Assembly (NCBI RefSeq): GCF_012910715.1
Contig: NZ_JABBHF010000015.1
Coordinates: 36,001-100,000 of the forward strand
Direction of reading: 5' to 3'
Origin: Flavivirga algicola
GTDB taxonomy: Bacteria; Bacteroidota; Bacteroidia; Flavobacteriales; Flavobacteriaceae
DNA: 64,000 bases
The position numbers were made by a program, and so were the translations under genes. Shown in pieces: positions 26,195 through 34,998 of the stretch. Below the pieces are notes generated by a model. That model was not told the origin of the DNA. It did no database searches and worked only from the letters and a program-made list of their open reading frames with translations. Each line of letters begins with the position of its first letter. Within the stretch, counting starts at the first letter, position 1.

Positions 26195-26220
26195 AAAATC
26201 AAAAGGTTTCTTTGTTAGTA
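26173..26220 (+). terminator. Perfect 21-bp inverted repeat overlapping the hemL stop
   Basis: The left arm 26173-26193 and right arm 26200-26220 are exact reverse complements, with a 6-nt loop AAAAAT. The core is AAAGAAACCTTTTG with CAAAAGGTTTCTTT. The hemL TGA occupies 26192-26194. There is no long T-tract after the full arm, but TTTCTTTGTT within the right arm could act as one. It separates hemL from the convergent ThuA gene. Confidence 0.75.
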
Positions 26221-26249
26221 TATATAAGGATTTGATGGGGTAGTAAGTC

Positions 26250-27182
26250 CTAAGGATATCTTTCCATATTTGGAGAATCATCACATAAAAGATCTCCAGT
26301 AATATACTGCATGCCATCCAGAAGATATTGTAATAGCTTAGGGTTTTCATAACTCTGGGCATTATGTGAAGGCGAGCAATAGAAAACGTTTCCTTTACCG
26401 TGTTTTTTTATCCAAGAAATGTATTTGATATGATCTTTGGGCTTGCTCCTAAGACCATCCAGCTTTTCCGTATTCATGTAAAGTAATGGGTGAAAATTAT
26501 AATTAAAATAGGCATTTTTAAAGAAATAAGGCTCGTCTATATGTGTAAATCCTTGGCCATTAAAAGCTTGAACCAAAGGATGTTTAGGATCAACCAGATT
26601 AACTTCTATTTCCTGTTGTTTTGGATGGTAATCAAAACTGCCACCTACCATGTTTCCAAAACTTTCCGATTTATTTTGCATGACAATGGCGCCATGCAAA
26701 ACCATTAAACCGTGGCCTTTTTTTACATATTGCAAGAGGTTATTTTCTAATTCTTCTGCTTTTTTTAGCCTTTTTTTGTCAGATAAAGAAGCATTAGCAA
26801 GTGCATCCCAAAATAGATTGCGCTTAGCTCTGTCAGAACAGTTATTATTTAATACAATAGCGTCATATTTTTTTAGATTTTTTTTCTCGAAAGATGAAAT
26901 AGAATACGATATGGTAACCTCAAAGGCGTTCGATTTGTCTCCTAAAAGTTTAATGATGGCTTCCGTATGTGGTATGGTCCAGTGCTCGAAACCAGTATGC
27001 AATGAAAATACTAAAATCTGTTTTTTGAAGTTCGTTTGGATCCTAGGTTTAGAAGGAGCTAGCTTTTCTATTTTAGCTAGCCAATCTTCTGTGAGATCTA
27101 ATTCACTAAGATTTTGTGCTTTAATAAAGTTATTGCTTAGAGTAAATATTGCTAAGCATACAAGTACGATGTTTTTTTTCAT
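26250..27182 (-). CDS. ThuA-domain protein
   Basis: Exported protein (signal peptide residues 1-22, ending FIKAQ) with a ThuA domain (PF06283), a class-I glutamine-amidotransferase-like fold met in sugar catabolism. FSLHTGFEHWTIPHTEAI, AIVLNNNCSDRAK, GHGLMVLHGAI, VGGSFDYHP and GKGNVFYCSPSHN are typical family blocks. The catalytic activity of the family is not firmly known; related proteins take part in glycoside modification by 3-keto intermediates. The gene begins 3 nt after the lacI-type gene and is surely co-transcribed with it. Confidence 0.92.
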   Translation of the reverse strand: MKKNIVLVCLAIFTLSNNFIKAQNLSELDLTEDWLAKIEKLAPSKPRIQTNFKKQILVFSLHTGFEHWTIPHTEAIIKLLGDKSNAFEVTISYSISSFEKKNLKKYDAIVLNNNCSDRAKRNLFWDALANASLSDKKRLKKAEELENNLLQYVKKGHGLMVLHGAIVMQNKSESFGNMVGGSFDYHPKQQEIEVNLVDPKHPLVQAFNGQGFTHIDEPYFFKNAYFNYNFHPLLYMNTEKLDGLRSKPKDHIKYISWIKKHGKGNVFYCSPSHNAQSYENPKLLQYLLDGMQYITGDLLCDDSPNMERYP

Positions 27183-27185
27183 AAT

Positions 27186-28202
27186 TTATTTAGATGTTGA
27201 TTCTCTTTTAATTAATTTGTGTCTTAGCGTAATAGCATTTATAGATTCTAGATTTATGTTTCCGTTCAAATGTGCAATTATGCTTTCTCCAGCTAACATG
27301 CCCATTTTAAAACCAGGGTAGTCTATCGTGCTTAAGTTGGGACTCACGATTTCGGAAACAAAGTCATTATTAAAGCCAATAACTTTTATGTCTTCAGGAA
27401 TACGATACCCTTCCTTTGTCAATTCTTTAATGCAACTAGCAGCAAAGTTATCGCTAGAAACAAATATGCCGTCAATTTTATTTGTGCTATTTTTAATGTG
27501 TTTCATTACTCTATCAATTTTTTTAGGATTCAAATCTGTTTCCAAAAAATTGGCTTCTTGAAAACTAATATTATTTGCTTGAAGCGCATTCTTATACCCT
27601 TCAAACCTTTCAGAGTATACATTTCTTTTTAAATGACCACTTATATGCAATATGTTCGTGCATCCTTGATGAATAAGATGTTCGGTAGCTTCGTATCCCG
27701 CAGCTTTGTTGTCTATAAGAACGGTATAGCATTCAGGTAAGTTCAGTACCCTATCGAAAAACAGCAAAGGAATATTTCGGCTGGTGTAGTCTATAAAATG
27801 GTCGTAATTTGAAGTCTCATAAGATAAGGAAACCAATAGAGCATCTACGCCACTATTGAGCAGCGTCTTGGCATTTATTTTCTCTTTTTCTTCAGATTCT
27901 AGTGATTGACTGATAATAAGGTTGTAACCGACCTTATTGATTACTTGTTCCATGCCCGCAAGCACTGTAGACATAAAATATGAATTTAATCTGGGTACGA
28001 TAACGCCTATAGTGTTAGACTTTTGTTTGGTAAGGTTTACGGCAAATTTGTTGGTTATATAGCCATGCTTTTTAGCTGCTAATGCTATACGTTTCTTGGT
28101 TTTTGCGCTTATCGAAGGGTGGTCGTTGAGTCCTCTGCTCACTGTAGCAGGAGACACATTCAGTATTTTTGATAAATCGTAAATGGTAACTTTTTTTTGC
28201 AT
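27186..28202 (-). CDS. LacI-family transcriptional regulator
   Basis: Repressor of 338 residues. The N-terminal helix-turn-helix and hinge are TIYDLSKILNVSPATVSRGL and KKHGYI; the periplasmic-binding-protein-like ligand domain begins with NTIGVIVPRLNSYFMSTVLAG. Ligand is probably a sugar or its derivative. It heads a leftward unit with the ThuA gene and is divergent from two Gfo/Idh/MocA-type genes. A LacI-type palindrome (28348-28359) overlaps the divergent promoter, and further half-sites (28216-28236) lie just before its own start, suggesting control of both directions. Confidence 0.95.
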   Translation of the reverse strand: MQKKVTIYDLSKILNVSPATVSRGLNDHPSISAKTKKRIALAAKKHGYITNKFAVNLTKQKSNTIGVIVPRLNSYFMSTVLAGMEQVINKVGYNLIISQSLESEEKEKINAKTLLNSGVDALLVSLSYETSNYDHFIDYTSRNIPLLFFDRVLNLPECYTVLIDNKAAGYEATEHLIHQGCTNILHISGHLKRNVYSERFEGYKNALQANNISFQEANFLETDLNPKKIDRVMKHIKNSTNKIDGIFVSSDNFAASCIKELTKEGYRIPEDIKVIGFNNDFVSEIVSPNLSTIDYPGFKMGMLAGESIIAHLNGNINLESINAITLRHKLIKRESTSK

Positions 28203-28215
28203 AAAAAATTAAAAA

Positions 28216-28236
28216 TTACGCAATAATATTACGTAA
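28216..28236. promoter_or_regulatory. Possible second operator near the lacI-type start
   Basis: TTACGCAA (28216-28223) is an inverted copy of TTGCGTAA at 28356-28363 in the main operator, and TTACGTAA (28229-28236) is a perfect 8-bp palindrome. Both sit 14-34 bp upstream of the regulator start at 28202. Two linked sites about 140 bp apart would allow looping; this is inference. Confidence 0.4.
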
Positions 28237-28347
28237 CTAATTTGATTTATTACTCAATAATTAAGTTTTTTTTTATGTTTTTTTTATTTTTAGCTCTTTT
28301 TGTAGATATTAATAAAGGTTTTGTTTGTTTGTCAATTTAAGTTTAAT

Positions 28348-28359
28348 GCAATCGGTTGC
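28348..28359. promoter_or_regulatory. LacI-type operator overlapping the -33 element
   Basis: GCAATCGGTTGC has half-sites GCAAYC in inverted orientation around a central CG, the usual LacI/PurR-family arrangement. The TTG at 28356-28358, in the -33 position of the promoter, lies inside it, so a bound repressor would block the RNA polymerase. Confidence 0.6.
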
Positions 28360-28386
28360 GTAATTAATTTAATTCGTATATATTTG
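28356..28386 (+). promoter_or_regulatory. Promoter of the Gfo/Idh/MocA gene pair
   Basis: TTG at 28356-28358 and TATATTTG at 28379-28386, spaced by 20 nt, fit the bacteroidete promoter consensus. The start of transcription would be near 28393 and the leader about 130 nt. Confidence 0.6.
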
Positions 28387-28522
28387 TCAATATGGCAACT
28401 AAAATATTTTTTGACACTTTCCTTAATATTGTTTGTGTTTGGTATTTCAGAAAACTTTTAGCATCATGCCTGATATTAGAAAATTATTAATAGAGAAGCA
28501 TAAAATCAATTTTATTCAAATT

Positions 28523-29899
28523 ATGAAAAGAAGACATTTTATTAATAAAACAGCTATGGGAACTGCAGCAATAGTAGGCTTTCCTTCAATTGTTCCTGCT
28601 CATGTATTGGGAAAAGATGCGCCTAGTAATAAAATTAATATTGGTCAAATTGGCTGTGGAAGAATCGCATTAAGTCATGATATTAATGATACCATGCGTT
28701 TTAACGAGGCTCGAATTATAGCAGTATGTGATGTCGACTCTAAGCGAGTTGCTAAAGCCAAGGCGTTTGTGGATGAAACTTACCAGAAAAAAACAGGTAA
28801 GGCTAAATATATGGATACAAAAATCTATGAGAACTACCAAGAAATGCTTTTAAATAAGGATATTGATGCGGTCATGATAAGTACTCCAGATCATTGGCAT
28901 TCGCAACCCGCTATAGAAGCCGCTATGGCTGGTAAGGATATTTACCTTCAAAAACCGACTTCACTTACGGTAAAAGAAGGTCAGCAATTAAGAGAAGCAG
29001 TGAAAAAGAATAATGTCATACTTCAAATAGGTACGCAACAACGGGCCATGCCGCAGTTTAGAATTGCAGCAGAATTGGTTAGAAATGGGCGTATTGGTAA
29101 AATCCATACAGTAAAAATTGGCTTGCCAGGAGATCCTTCTGGACCAGAAGCTCCAGAAATGCCTATTCCTAGTAACCTTAATTTTGATATGTGGTTGGGG
29201 TCGACTCCAGCTGTGCCATATACAGAAATAGGCGTGCATCCTCAGAATGATTACAGTAGACCAGGCTGGTTAAGACAAAGAGCCTACGGGGCAGGCATGA
29301 TTACGGGTTGGGGACAACATCATTACGACTCTGCTGCTTGGGGGCTGAATACAGAATTATCAGGTCCGATTTCTGTGGAAGCACTTGCGGAATTCCCTAA
29401 ATCTGGTTTATGGAATGTGCACGGTGATTTTTTTGTAAAGCACCAATATGAGAATGATATAACAGTATATACTAGTGGAGGGTATAAAAATGGTATAAGG
29501 TATATTGGTGATGATGGTTGGATTTTCGTATCCCGTGGTTCCTATACGGCATCAGCTTCAGATCCTGTAGATCAGAAAAAAAGCAATGCGGCTTTAAACG
29601 CTTCAGATCCAAAAATACTCAAATCTATTATTGCGGATAATGAAATTCACCTTGAAAGGATAAATGATCAACACGGTAATTGGTTAGACTGTATAAAGAG
29701 TAGAAAAAAACCAATTTCAGATATTGAAAAGGGGCATAAGGCATGTGTGGTTTGCTTAATTAGTGACATTGCTATGCAATTGGATAGAAAATTGGAATGG
29801 GATCCGGAAAAGGAGGTATTTGTTAATGATGTTGAGGCAAACGCAATGTTGACTCGTGAACAACGTAAGCCTTACGGAACTAATTATATAAAGTCTTAA
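28523..29899 (+). CDS. Gfo/Idh/MocA family oxidoreductase with Tat-like signal
   Basis: The ATG at 28523 gives MKRRHFINKTAMGTAAIVGF, a twin-arginine-like signal, and is preferred over an in-frame TTG at 28433 with a non-conserved leader. The 458-residue protein has a Rossmann domain (INIGQIGCGRIA, residues about 34-45) and the usual lysine motif as QKP rather than EKP (IYLQKPTSL); STPDHWHSQPAIEAA precedes it. The C-terminal GFO_IDH_MocA domain follows. It should oxidise a sugar or cyclitol with a bound NAD(P), exported folded to the periplasm. It is the first gene under the LacI-controlled promoter. Confidence 0.93.
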   Translation: MKRRHFINKTAMGTAAIVGFPSIVPAHVLGKDAPSNKINIGQIGCGRIALSHDINDTMRFNEARIIAVCDVDSKRVAKAKAFVDETYQKKTGKAKYMDTKIYENYQEMLLNKDIDAVMISTPDHWHSQPAIEAAMAGKDIYLQKPTSLTVKEGQQLREAVKKNNVILQIGTQQRAMPQFRIAAELVRNGRIGKIHTVKIGLPGDPSGPEAPEMPIPSNLNFDMWLGSTPAVPYTEIGVHPQNDYSRPGWLRQRAYGAGMITGWGQHHYDSAAWGLNTELSGPISVEALAEFPKSGLWNVHGDFFVKHQYENDITVYTSGGYKNGIRYIGDDGWIFVSRGSYTASASDPVDQKKSNAALNASDPKILKSIIADNEIHLERINDQHGNWLDCIKSRKKPISDIEKGHKACVVCLISDIAMQLDRKLEWDPEKEVFVNDVEANAMLTREQRKPYGTNYIKS

Positions 29900-29907
29900 A
29901 TTCCTAT

Positions 29908-31314
29908 ATGAAAAAAAATAATCAGATGAAGTTAGGGCTGTTCCTATTTATTGTAAGTCTTTGTATGTCTTGCGGACAAAAAAAGCAAGAAGAAAAACAG
30001 CAAAAAAGAAAACATGAGCAAGCCAAAGTAAAGTTAATGACATTAGATCCTGGCCACTTTCATGCAGCTTTGGTGCATAAAGTGATGTATCCTCAGGTAG
30101 ATTCTACTATTTATTTGTTTGCGCCCAAAGGTGCAGAGGTAAAGGATTTTTTGAGCAAAATAGAATCTTACAATAGCAGAGAACAGAATCCATCCCAGTG
30201 GAAAATTGAGTCTAAATTAGGAGAAAACTATTTGGGGGAAATGATTTCTCAGAAGCCTGGTAATGTTATGATTGTTGCTGGGAAAAACTCGAAGAAGATC
30301 GATTATATTTTGGAAGCTGTAAAGGCAGGTTTAAATGTTTATGCCGATAAGCCTTTGGTGATAACACCCAAAGGTTTTAAGAAATTAAAGTTGGCATTTG
30401 AGATAGCTGAGAAAAATGACGTGTTGATTTATGATATTATGACGGAGCGTTTTGAATCAACGACTAAAATTCAAAAAATGTTATCGAGAATCCCTGAAGT
30501 TTTTGGGGAAATTGTTAATGGTACAGAGGAAAACCCTGCTATTAGTAAAGAAAGTGTCCATCACTTTTTTAAATATGTAAGTGGTCAGCCTCTAGTACGT
30601 CCTGCTTGGTTTTTTGATGTTGACGAAGAGGGAGAGGGCATAGTTGATGTGACCACACATTTAGTTGATTTAGTGCAATGGGAAGTTTTTCCCGATCAAG
30701 TTATAAATACAGGTGATATTGAAATCCTTTCAGCTAAAAGATGGCCCACTATTATGACTTTGACCGAGTTTCAAAAAGTGACTGGCCTTGCGGCATTTCC
30801 CGATTATTTGCATAAAGATATTAAAGATGGTAAATTATACGTGTATTCAAATGGCGAAATAAATTATACAATTCGTGGAAAACATGCCAAAGTTTCTGTA
30901 GTCTGGAATTATCAAGCTCCAGAAGCTACAGGGGATACGCATTATAGCATTATGCGAGGTACGAGAAGCAATTTAATCATAAGACAAGGCAGTGATGAAA
31001 ACTATAAGGCAACTTTATATGTAGAATCAAATTTAGGGTCTAGCTATGGGGAAATGTTAAAAGAGGCTGTAATAAATAAGATTGGGAGCCAATTTAGAGG
31101 GGTTTCAGCAGAAAAAGTTAACGACACCTTGTGGAAAATTAATATTCCTGATAAGTTTAAAATAGGACATGAAGCTCATTTTGCCCAGGTAACGGAAAAC
31201 TATTTGAAATACCTTTTAGAAGGGGCGTTACCAGAATGGGAGAAGCCAAATATGATTTCAAAATATTACACAACTATCAAGGCATACGAAATGTCTAAGA
31301 ATATCCAGGAATAG
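29908..31314 (+). CDS. Putative oxidoreductase lipoprotein (Gfo/Idh-like with Oxidoreduct_C)
   Basis: Begins 8 nt after the previous stop. A lipoprotein signal ends SLCMSC (C22). The N-terminal region is a divergent Rossmann-type fold (VKLMTLDPGHFHAALVHKVM) and keeps a DKP lysine motif (VYADKPLVITPKGF); VDVTTHLVDLVQWEVFP starts the putative oxidoreductase C-terminal domain (PF16490). 468 residues. Together with the partner upstream and ThuA it fits periplasmic oxidative sugar processing; the substrate is unknown, and no transporter or glycoside hydrolase is adjacent. A terminator follows at 31365-31400. Confidence 0.9.
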   Translation: MKKNNQMKLGLFLFIVSLCMSCGQKKQEEKQQKRKHEQAKVKLMTLDPGHFHAALVHKVMYPQVDSTIYLFAPKGAEVKDFLSKIESYNSREQNPSQWKIESKLGENYLGEMISQKPGNVMIVAGKNSKKIDYILEAVKAGLNVYADKPLVITPKGFKKLKLAFEIAEKNDVLIYDIMTERFESTTKIQKMLSRIPEVFGEIVNGTEENPAISKESVHHFFKYVSGQPLVRPAWFFDVDEEGEGIVDVTTHLVDLVQWEVFPDQVINTGDIEILSAKRWPTIMTLTEFQKVTGLAAFPDYLHKDIKDGKLYVYSNGEINYTIRGKHAKVSVVWNYQAPEATGDTHYSIMRGTRSNLIIRQGSDENYKATLYVESNLGSSYGEMLKEAVINKIGSQFRGVSAEKVNDTLWKINIPDKFKIGHEAHFAQVTENYLKYLLEGALPEWEKPNMISKYYTTIKAYEMSKNIQE

Positions 31315-31364
31315 TCAAATATTGTATATGGCTTATTTAGCATCAAAAGAAGATTGAATAAATA

Positions 31365-31400
31365 AAAAAGAGCATTTTCAAATTTTTGAAATGCTCTTTT
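31365..31400 (+). terminator. Intrinsic terminator of the oxidoreductase pair
   Basis: AAAAAGAGCATTTTCAA pairs with TTGAAATGCTCTTTT (one small bulge). The T-tract follows on the plus strand, and the A-tract on the left would also serve the convergent gene ending at 31444. Confidence 0.75.
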
Positions 31401-31443
31401 AATCATTAAACTGACTAGTCCTAAATCAATCAACAAACTAAAT

Positions 31444-31893
31444 TTATTTCTTTTTATTCATGCCTTTCTTTTTGCCATTTTTCTTGGATACCTTTCTAAG
31501 CTGTGCTTTTTCCCATCTAGCATACTGATCTTTATCCAGTATCTTTTTCATTTTAGCTTTCATAGCTATTTTATGATCTAATCTGGCATTTTCCATTTTA
31601 AGACGTTCCTCTTTAGTTGGTCTTTGGGAAGTCCCATTGGCTCTTCTGGCTTTACGTTCTTCCATCATTTTTTTACGTAAAGTAGCATTTTCTAGATTTA
31701 TTTTTTGAACCTCAATTTGTTGTGATTCATTCAAATCTAAAAACAAAGTCATTTTTTTTGTTTTTAAAGTAGCCATTTCTTCGGCAGAAAGATTATTCAT
31801 TTTTTGAGCTCTTTCTGGTCGGTCTCTTCTTTCTGTTTGGGCTATAGCTTGAATGGATATTAATGCTATAACAATTACTGTTAGTTTTCTCAT
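31444..31893 (-). CDS. Small exported basic protein (DUF4890/Spy-like)
   Basis: A 149-residue secreted protein: signal peptide residues 1-18 (ending QAIAQ), then a very basic helical protein. LSAEEMATLKTKKMTLFLDL and NESQQIEVQKINLENA match the helical, LTxxQ-like repeats of Spy/CpxP and DUF4890 proteins of Bacteroidota. The C-terminus is lysine-rich (KKNGKKKGMNKKK). Likely a periplasmic chaperone-like or stress protein; no direct evidence. It stands alone. Confidence 0.75.
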   Translation of the reverse strand: MRKLTVIVIALISIQAIAQTERRDRPERAQKMNNLSAEEMATLKTKKMTLFLDLNESQQIEVQKINLENATLRKKMMEERKARRANGTSQRPTKEERLKMENARLDHKIAMKAKMKKILDKDQYARWEKAQLRKVSKKNGKKKGMNKKK

Positions 31894-32069
31894 TTTGATG
31901 CCTTTTAAATTATTTGTCAGTAGGACTCGGTTATTTTTAAAAGGTTTAAATTACTTTTTGATTTTAACCAAATATTAACAGTGTTGTTGTATTTGGGTAA
32001 ATAGGAACTTAATATAAGTTAAAGCGGATTTTTTTACTTTGTTTACGCCCAGTAGTGGTCGTACCAGGA

Positions 32070-33290
32070 TTATTTTAATATAGGAATTTTTAAGGAGATG
32101 CCCGTTTGGAAATCGGGCGCGTTGTTAACTAAAAAATCTTCCTTGAAATATAAAGAAAACTTGTATTTAGGACGTCCATAAGTGTAGGTAAAAGACCAAT
32201 TGGATTGTGCTTTATATAGCGTGGTAACACCGTGTTGCCAACCGCCGTTTATTTCTTCCCAGTTACCCAATAACCTAAAATAATCGGCTTCTTTTCTTTT
32301 GTTATAACGGGATTGAATCTGATAGTTTATACTTAGTGAATTATAATTTCCTCTTTTGGTGTGTCTGGCTATTTCGAGATTGCCTTCAATGGTTGCTAAA
32401 AATGGATTATTACCTAAATCGATAACTTCTTTAAAATCGATAAGATTTTTGTGTAGAATATTCATTCCAGTTCCAAAGTTAAATTCGTAGTTGTTTTTTA
32501 ACGGTATTTTTTTAATAGCATTTACGGAAAGGCCAAAGTCTAGAGAGGAATTAAATCTGGAAGTGTTAATGCCTAAATGGCCTCCAAAATTGATAAATAT
32601 TTTTTGGGTTTTATTTATTGAAAACGTTGGGTAGTAAAAATAATTGAATTCGATACCTCCTATAAAAAAATCATTGTTATTTAATTCAAGTGTGTTGCCG
32701 TTTCTATCCAGATATTTAAAATTAACTTGATTTAACCCATAGTAGCGCCTTCCAAAAGGGTCTTCTCCGCCAGATATATTACTGTGAAACCATTCAATAC
32801 TTTCGTCGCTAGTAAAAAAAGAAAAAGGATGCTTCCCTTTGCCTATTAAATAAGAGCGTAGTGTGATCCCTAGCTCATTTTTTTTATTTAGTGGAATGTT
32901 GATGCCTAGTCTGAATTCTTTTATAACTGCATCAATAACAATGTTTAAATAATCGGCAGGAGTTATTAGTTGATCTATAAAAGTAAAATCTCTCTCATAC
33001 CAAATAAGTTTACTTTGCGCTTCTCTTGCCACTGGGTCTTTCGGAAAGTAAGCCTCGACGAAAGGGTGAAAGTTGTTGCCGCTAGTAGAGTTTATAGAAA
33101 GTGTTGGTTTTTTCGGAGGTCTGAGCTTGAAGTTCGAGTTGATTCTAGAGCTAAAAATCCCAAAATGGTGTGTGGTTAAAAGACTGGGGTTTTCAATGCC
33201 GTTTTTTATTGATAGGCTATCTTTTTGTTGAGAAAAAACAAAAAGATTGCAGATAGCAAAAACAATAAAAAGCCTTTTTTTTAGCATCAA
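32070..33290 (-). CDS. Predicted outer-membrane beta-barrel protein, unknown family
   Basis: Signal peptide (residues 1-21; FVFSQ). The body, 385 residues, alternates polar and aromatic residues typical of transmembrane strands (FIGGIEFNYFYYPTF, FGLSVNAIKKI) and ends in hydrophobic FQTGISLKIPILK. I recognise no named family. The start could be either of two adjacent ATG codons. It follows the 506-residue helical protein on the same strand with 32 bp between; the two may be co-transcribed. Confidence 0.65.
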   Translation of the reverse strand: MMLKKRLFIVFAICNLFVFSQQKDSLSIKNGIENPSLLTTHHFGIFSSRINSNFKLRPPKKPTLSINSTSGNNFHPFVEAYFPKDPVAREAQSKLIWYERDFTFIDQLITPADYLNIVIDAVIKEFRLGINIPLNKKNELGITLRSYLIGKGKHPFSFFTSDESIEWFHSNISGGEDPFGRRYYGLNQVNFKYLDRNGNTLELNNNDFFIGGIEFNYFYYPTFSINKTQKIFINFGGHLGINTSRFNSSLDFGLSVNAIKKIPLKNNYEFNFGTGMNILHKNLIDFKEVIDLGNNPFLATIEGNLEIARHTKRGNYNSLSINYQIQSRYNKRKEADYFRLLGNWEEINGGWQHGVTTLYKAQSNWSFTYTYGRPKYKFSLYFKEDFLVNNAPDFQTGISLKIPILK

Positions 33291-33322
33291 ATAAAAATAA
33301 TTAAAGTTTAAATAATGAATTG

Positions 33323-34843
33323 TTATGTATTTGTTAATTCTTGTTGTGCCTGTGCTATTAAATTTAAAGTGGTTGTGTATAAGTCTTGATTATTCATCTT
33401 ACCTTTCAGCCAACTGTAGAAACTGATTACGAAAATGTCTTTTTTATGGATGTCAACCCAATTGAAAGATTGCTCCACGGTATTTTTAAATTCGTTTGAA
33501 GTTATTGCTTCTGGAGTTTTGTAATAAGATTCGATAAAGTTTAAATAGGTGATAACACGTTGTTGGTCAATGCTTTTTAGATAATCGTAATAATTTCTTT
33601 TAAAACTAAGCAGTCGAGACTCTACCAAATCAATATTATTAAGCTCAATATGAAGAAGGATTTCTATTAAACTCTTTTTTATGACCCATTCTTTTCCAGC
33701 TTTTTCAGTATACCATTGGTCTGTGTGATAAAATTTAGAAAAAAGTGTATGTGCTTTTTTTAAATCACCTTTTTGAAAATAAAACATAATAAGGCTTAAG
33801 TGGATGTCTAATAACGATTCAGTGTCAGGGTGTTTATTGGTTATGAGGGGCTCTAGTATTTCTATAGCTGTTTTTTGTCTGTTGGAATAGTTATGATTGA
33901 GAGCAGTTAGTAAGTGGTATTTTAGCTTATAAGTGTTGTAGTGTTTCTTTTGCTTTAAAAGCATGTGCTTGTGCATAAGTTTCAAATAACGGAAAGACTC
34001 ATTAAATTTTTTATTCCTGAATAACGTATTAGCTATTAAGTATATGATTTGTATGTGGTAAAAGAGTTGTTTTTCCTTGTTTTTATGTGTGTTTATAACA
34101 TGGTAAGTGTTTATTAAAAAAGGTTCTATTTTTAAATAATCTTTAGTTACAAAAGCTGAAATACTAACAATGGTTGCTAATTGGTATAAGGATTTAAAAG
34201 ACATAGAGTCGTTAAAACTAATATTATGCTCTTGCAAGGTTTGGTTTAGTACCGTTTGAAAATCGACAATATCGCCTTTATAACTGATATTGTTTAAGAT
34301 GTGTTTGATTTTTGCATAAACAATATTGAGTTGGTCTTCTAGTTGATGATTCTTTTGGTTCTCCTTAAATTTTATGGTAAGCTCATCAATTGAAATGGAA
34401 GGGGCTGTATGCGCATATTGAATTTTAGTATGATAAATTTCATTGAGAAGAGGAAACAGGTAGTGTTCAGAAGCTAATAACTCGGCTTTGTCCAAAATTT
34501 TATAGGCAACTTGGTATTGTTTGTGTTGGAGGAACGATCTTGATGCTAGTATGTACTTAATAATTTGCATGTCTATCGAATTTTCTTCCTGGATGCTGTT
34601 ATTTGCAATGAAGTCAATGATAGATTGGTACAAGCGTTTTCTTAAGGCGTGGTATGCATCTTTTTTTAGACTTCCATAGAGTTTGAGGCAGATCTCGTTA
34701 GAATTTAACTTGTTATTTAATAGGTAGTTGAATAACTGAATATTCTTAGTGTCGTTGCGTTTGTTTTTTTTGTCTAAATATGAGATAAATCGCTGTCGGT
34801 CTTCAGAAGAAAAAGTAGAAATTATATCATTTAAATTAGTCAT
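33323..34843 (-). CDS. Cytoplasmic helical-repeat protein, unknown function
   Basis: A 506-residue protein with no signal peptide or membrane segment. It is mostly amphipathic helices of about 30-40 residues (for example KKAHTLFSKFYHTDQWYTEK), consistent with TPR-like repeats from about 100 onward. The N-terminal 90 residues (ISTFSSEDRQRFISYLDKKN and DAYHALRKRLYQSIIDFI) resemble a domain found before TPRs in flavobacterial proteins of unknown role. It may act as a scaffold for protein interaction. Divergent from yiaA; a palindrome at 34893-34908 lies between them. Confidence 0.7.
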   Translation of the reverse strand: MTNLNDIISTFSSEDRQRFISYLDKKNKRNDTKNIQLFNYLLNNKLNSNEICLKLYGSLKKDAYHALRKRLYQSIIDFIANNSIQEENSIDMQIIKYILASRSFLQHKQYQVAYKILDKAELLASEHYLFPLLNEIYHTKIQYAHTAPSISIDELTIKFKENQKNHQLEDQLNIVYAKIKHILNNISYKGDIVDFQTVLNQTLQEHNISFNDSMSFKSLYQLATIVSISAFVTKDYLKIEPFLINTYHVINTHKNKEKQLFYHIQIIYLIANTLFRNKKFNESFRYLKLMHKHMLLKQKKHYNTYKLKYHLLTALNHNYSNRQKTAIEILEPLITNKHPDTESLLDIHLSLIMFYFQKGDLKKAHTLFSKFYHTDQWYTEKAGKEWVIKKSLIEILLHIELNNIDLVESRLLSFKRNYYDYLKSIDQQRVITYLNFIESYYKTPEAITSNEFKNTVEQSFNWVDIHKKDIFVISFYSWLKGKMNNQDLYTTTLNLIAQAQQELTNT

Positions 34844-34892
34844 TAAATCGTCAGTTTATTTTTATTTAATACTGTTAAATATATATGTTTTC

Positions 34893-34908
34893 ATATGATT
34901 GATCATAT
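34893..34908. promoter_or_regulatory. Palindrome in the divergent yiaA region
   Basis: ATATGAT and ATCATAT surround a TG spacer. About 15-40 bp on either side, ATCGTCAGTTTTATT-like sequences recur (from about 34846 and 34913). A dimeric regulator site is possible, but AT-rich palindromes also arise by chance. Confidence 0.3.
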
Positions 34909-34998
34909 TATATCGTCAGTTTTATTGAAATATTGTGTTTCGTATACTAGTTAAGTATTGCAATTTTGCCTTGTAATCAAATCATTAAAACAATAATT

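Noticed and set aside
26650..27321. 223-codon plus-strand frame opposite the ThuA and LacI genes
   Set aside because: It is long but antisense to conserved ThuA and LacI residues; its own composition (many Ser, Phe, Leu) shows no domain.
28988..29239. Minus-strand frame inside the Gfo/Idh gene
   Set aside because: Opposite a conserved oxidoreductase coding region and with no recognisable content.
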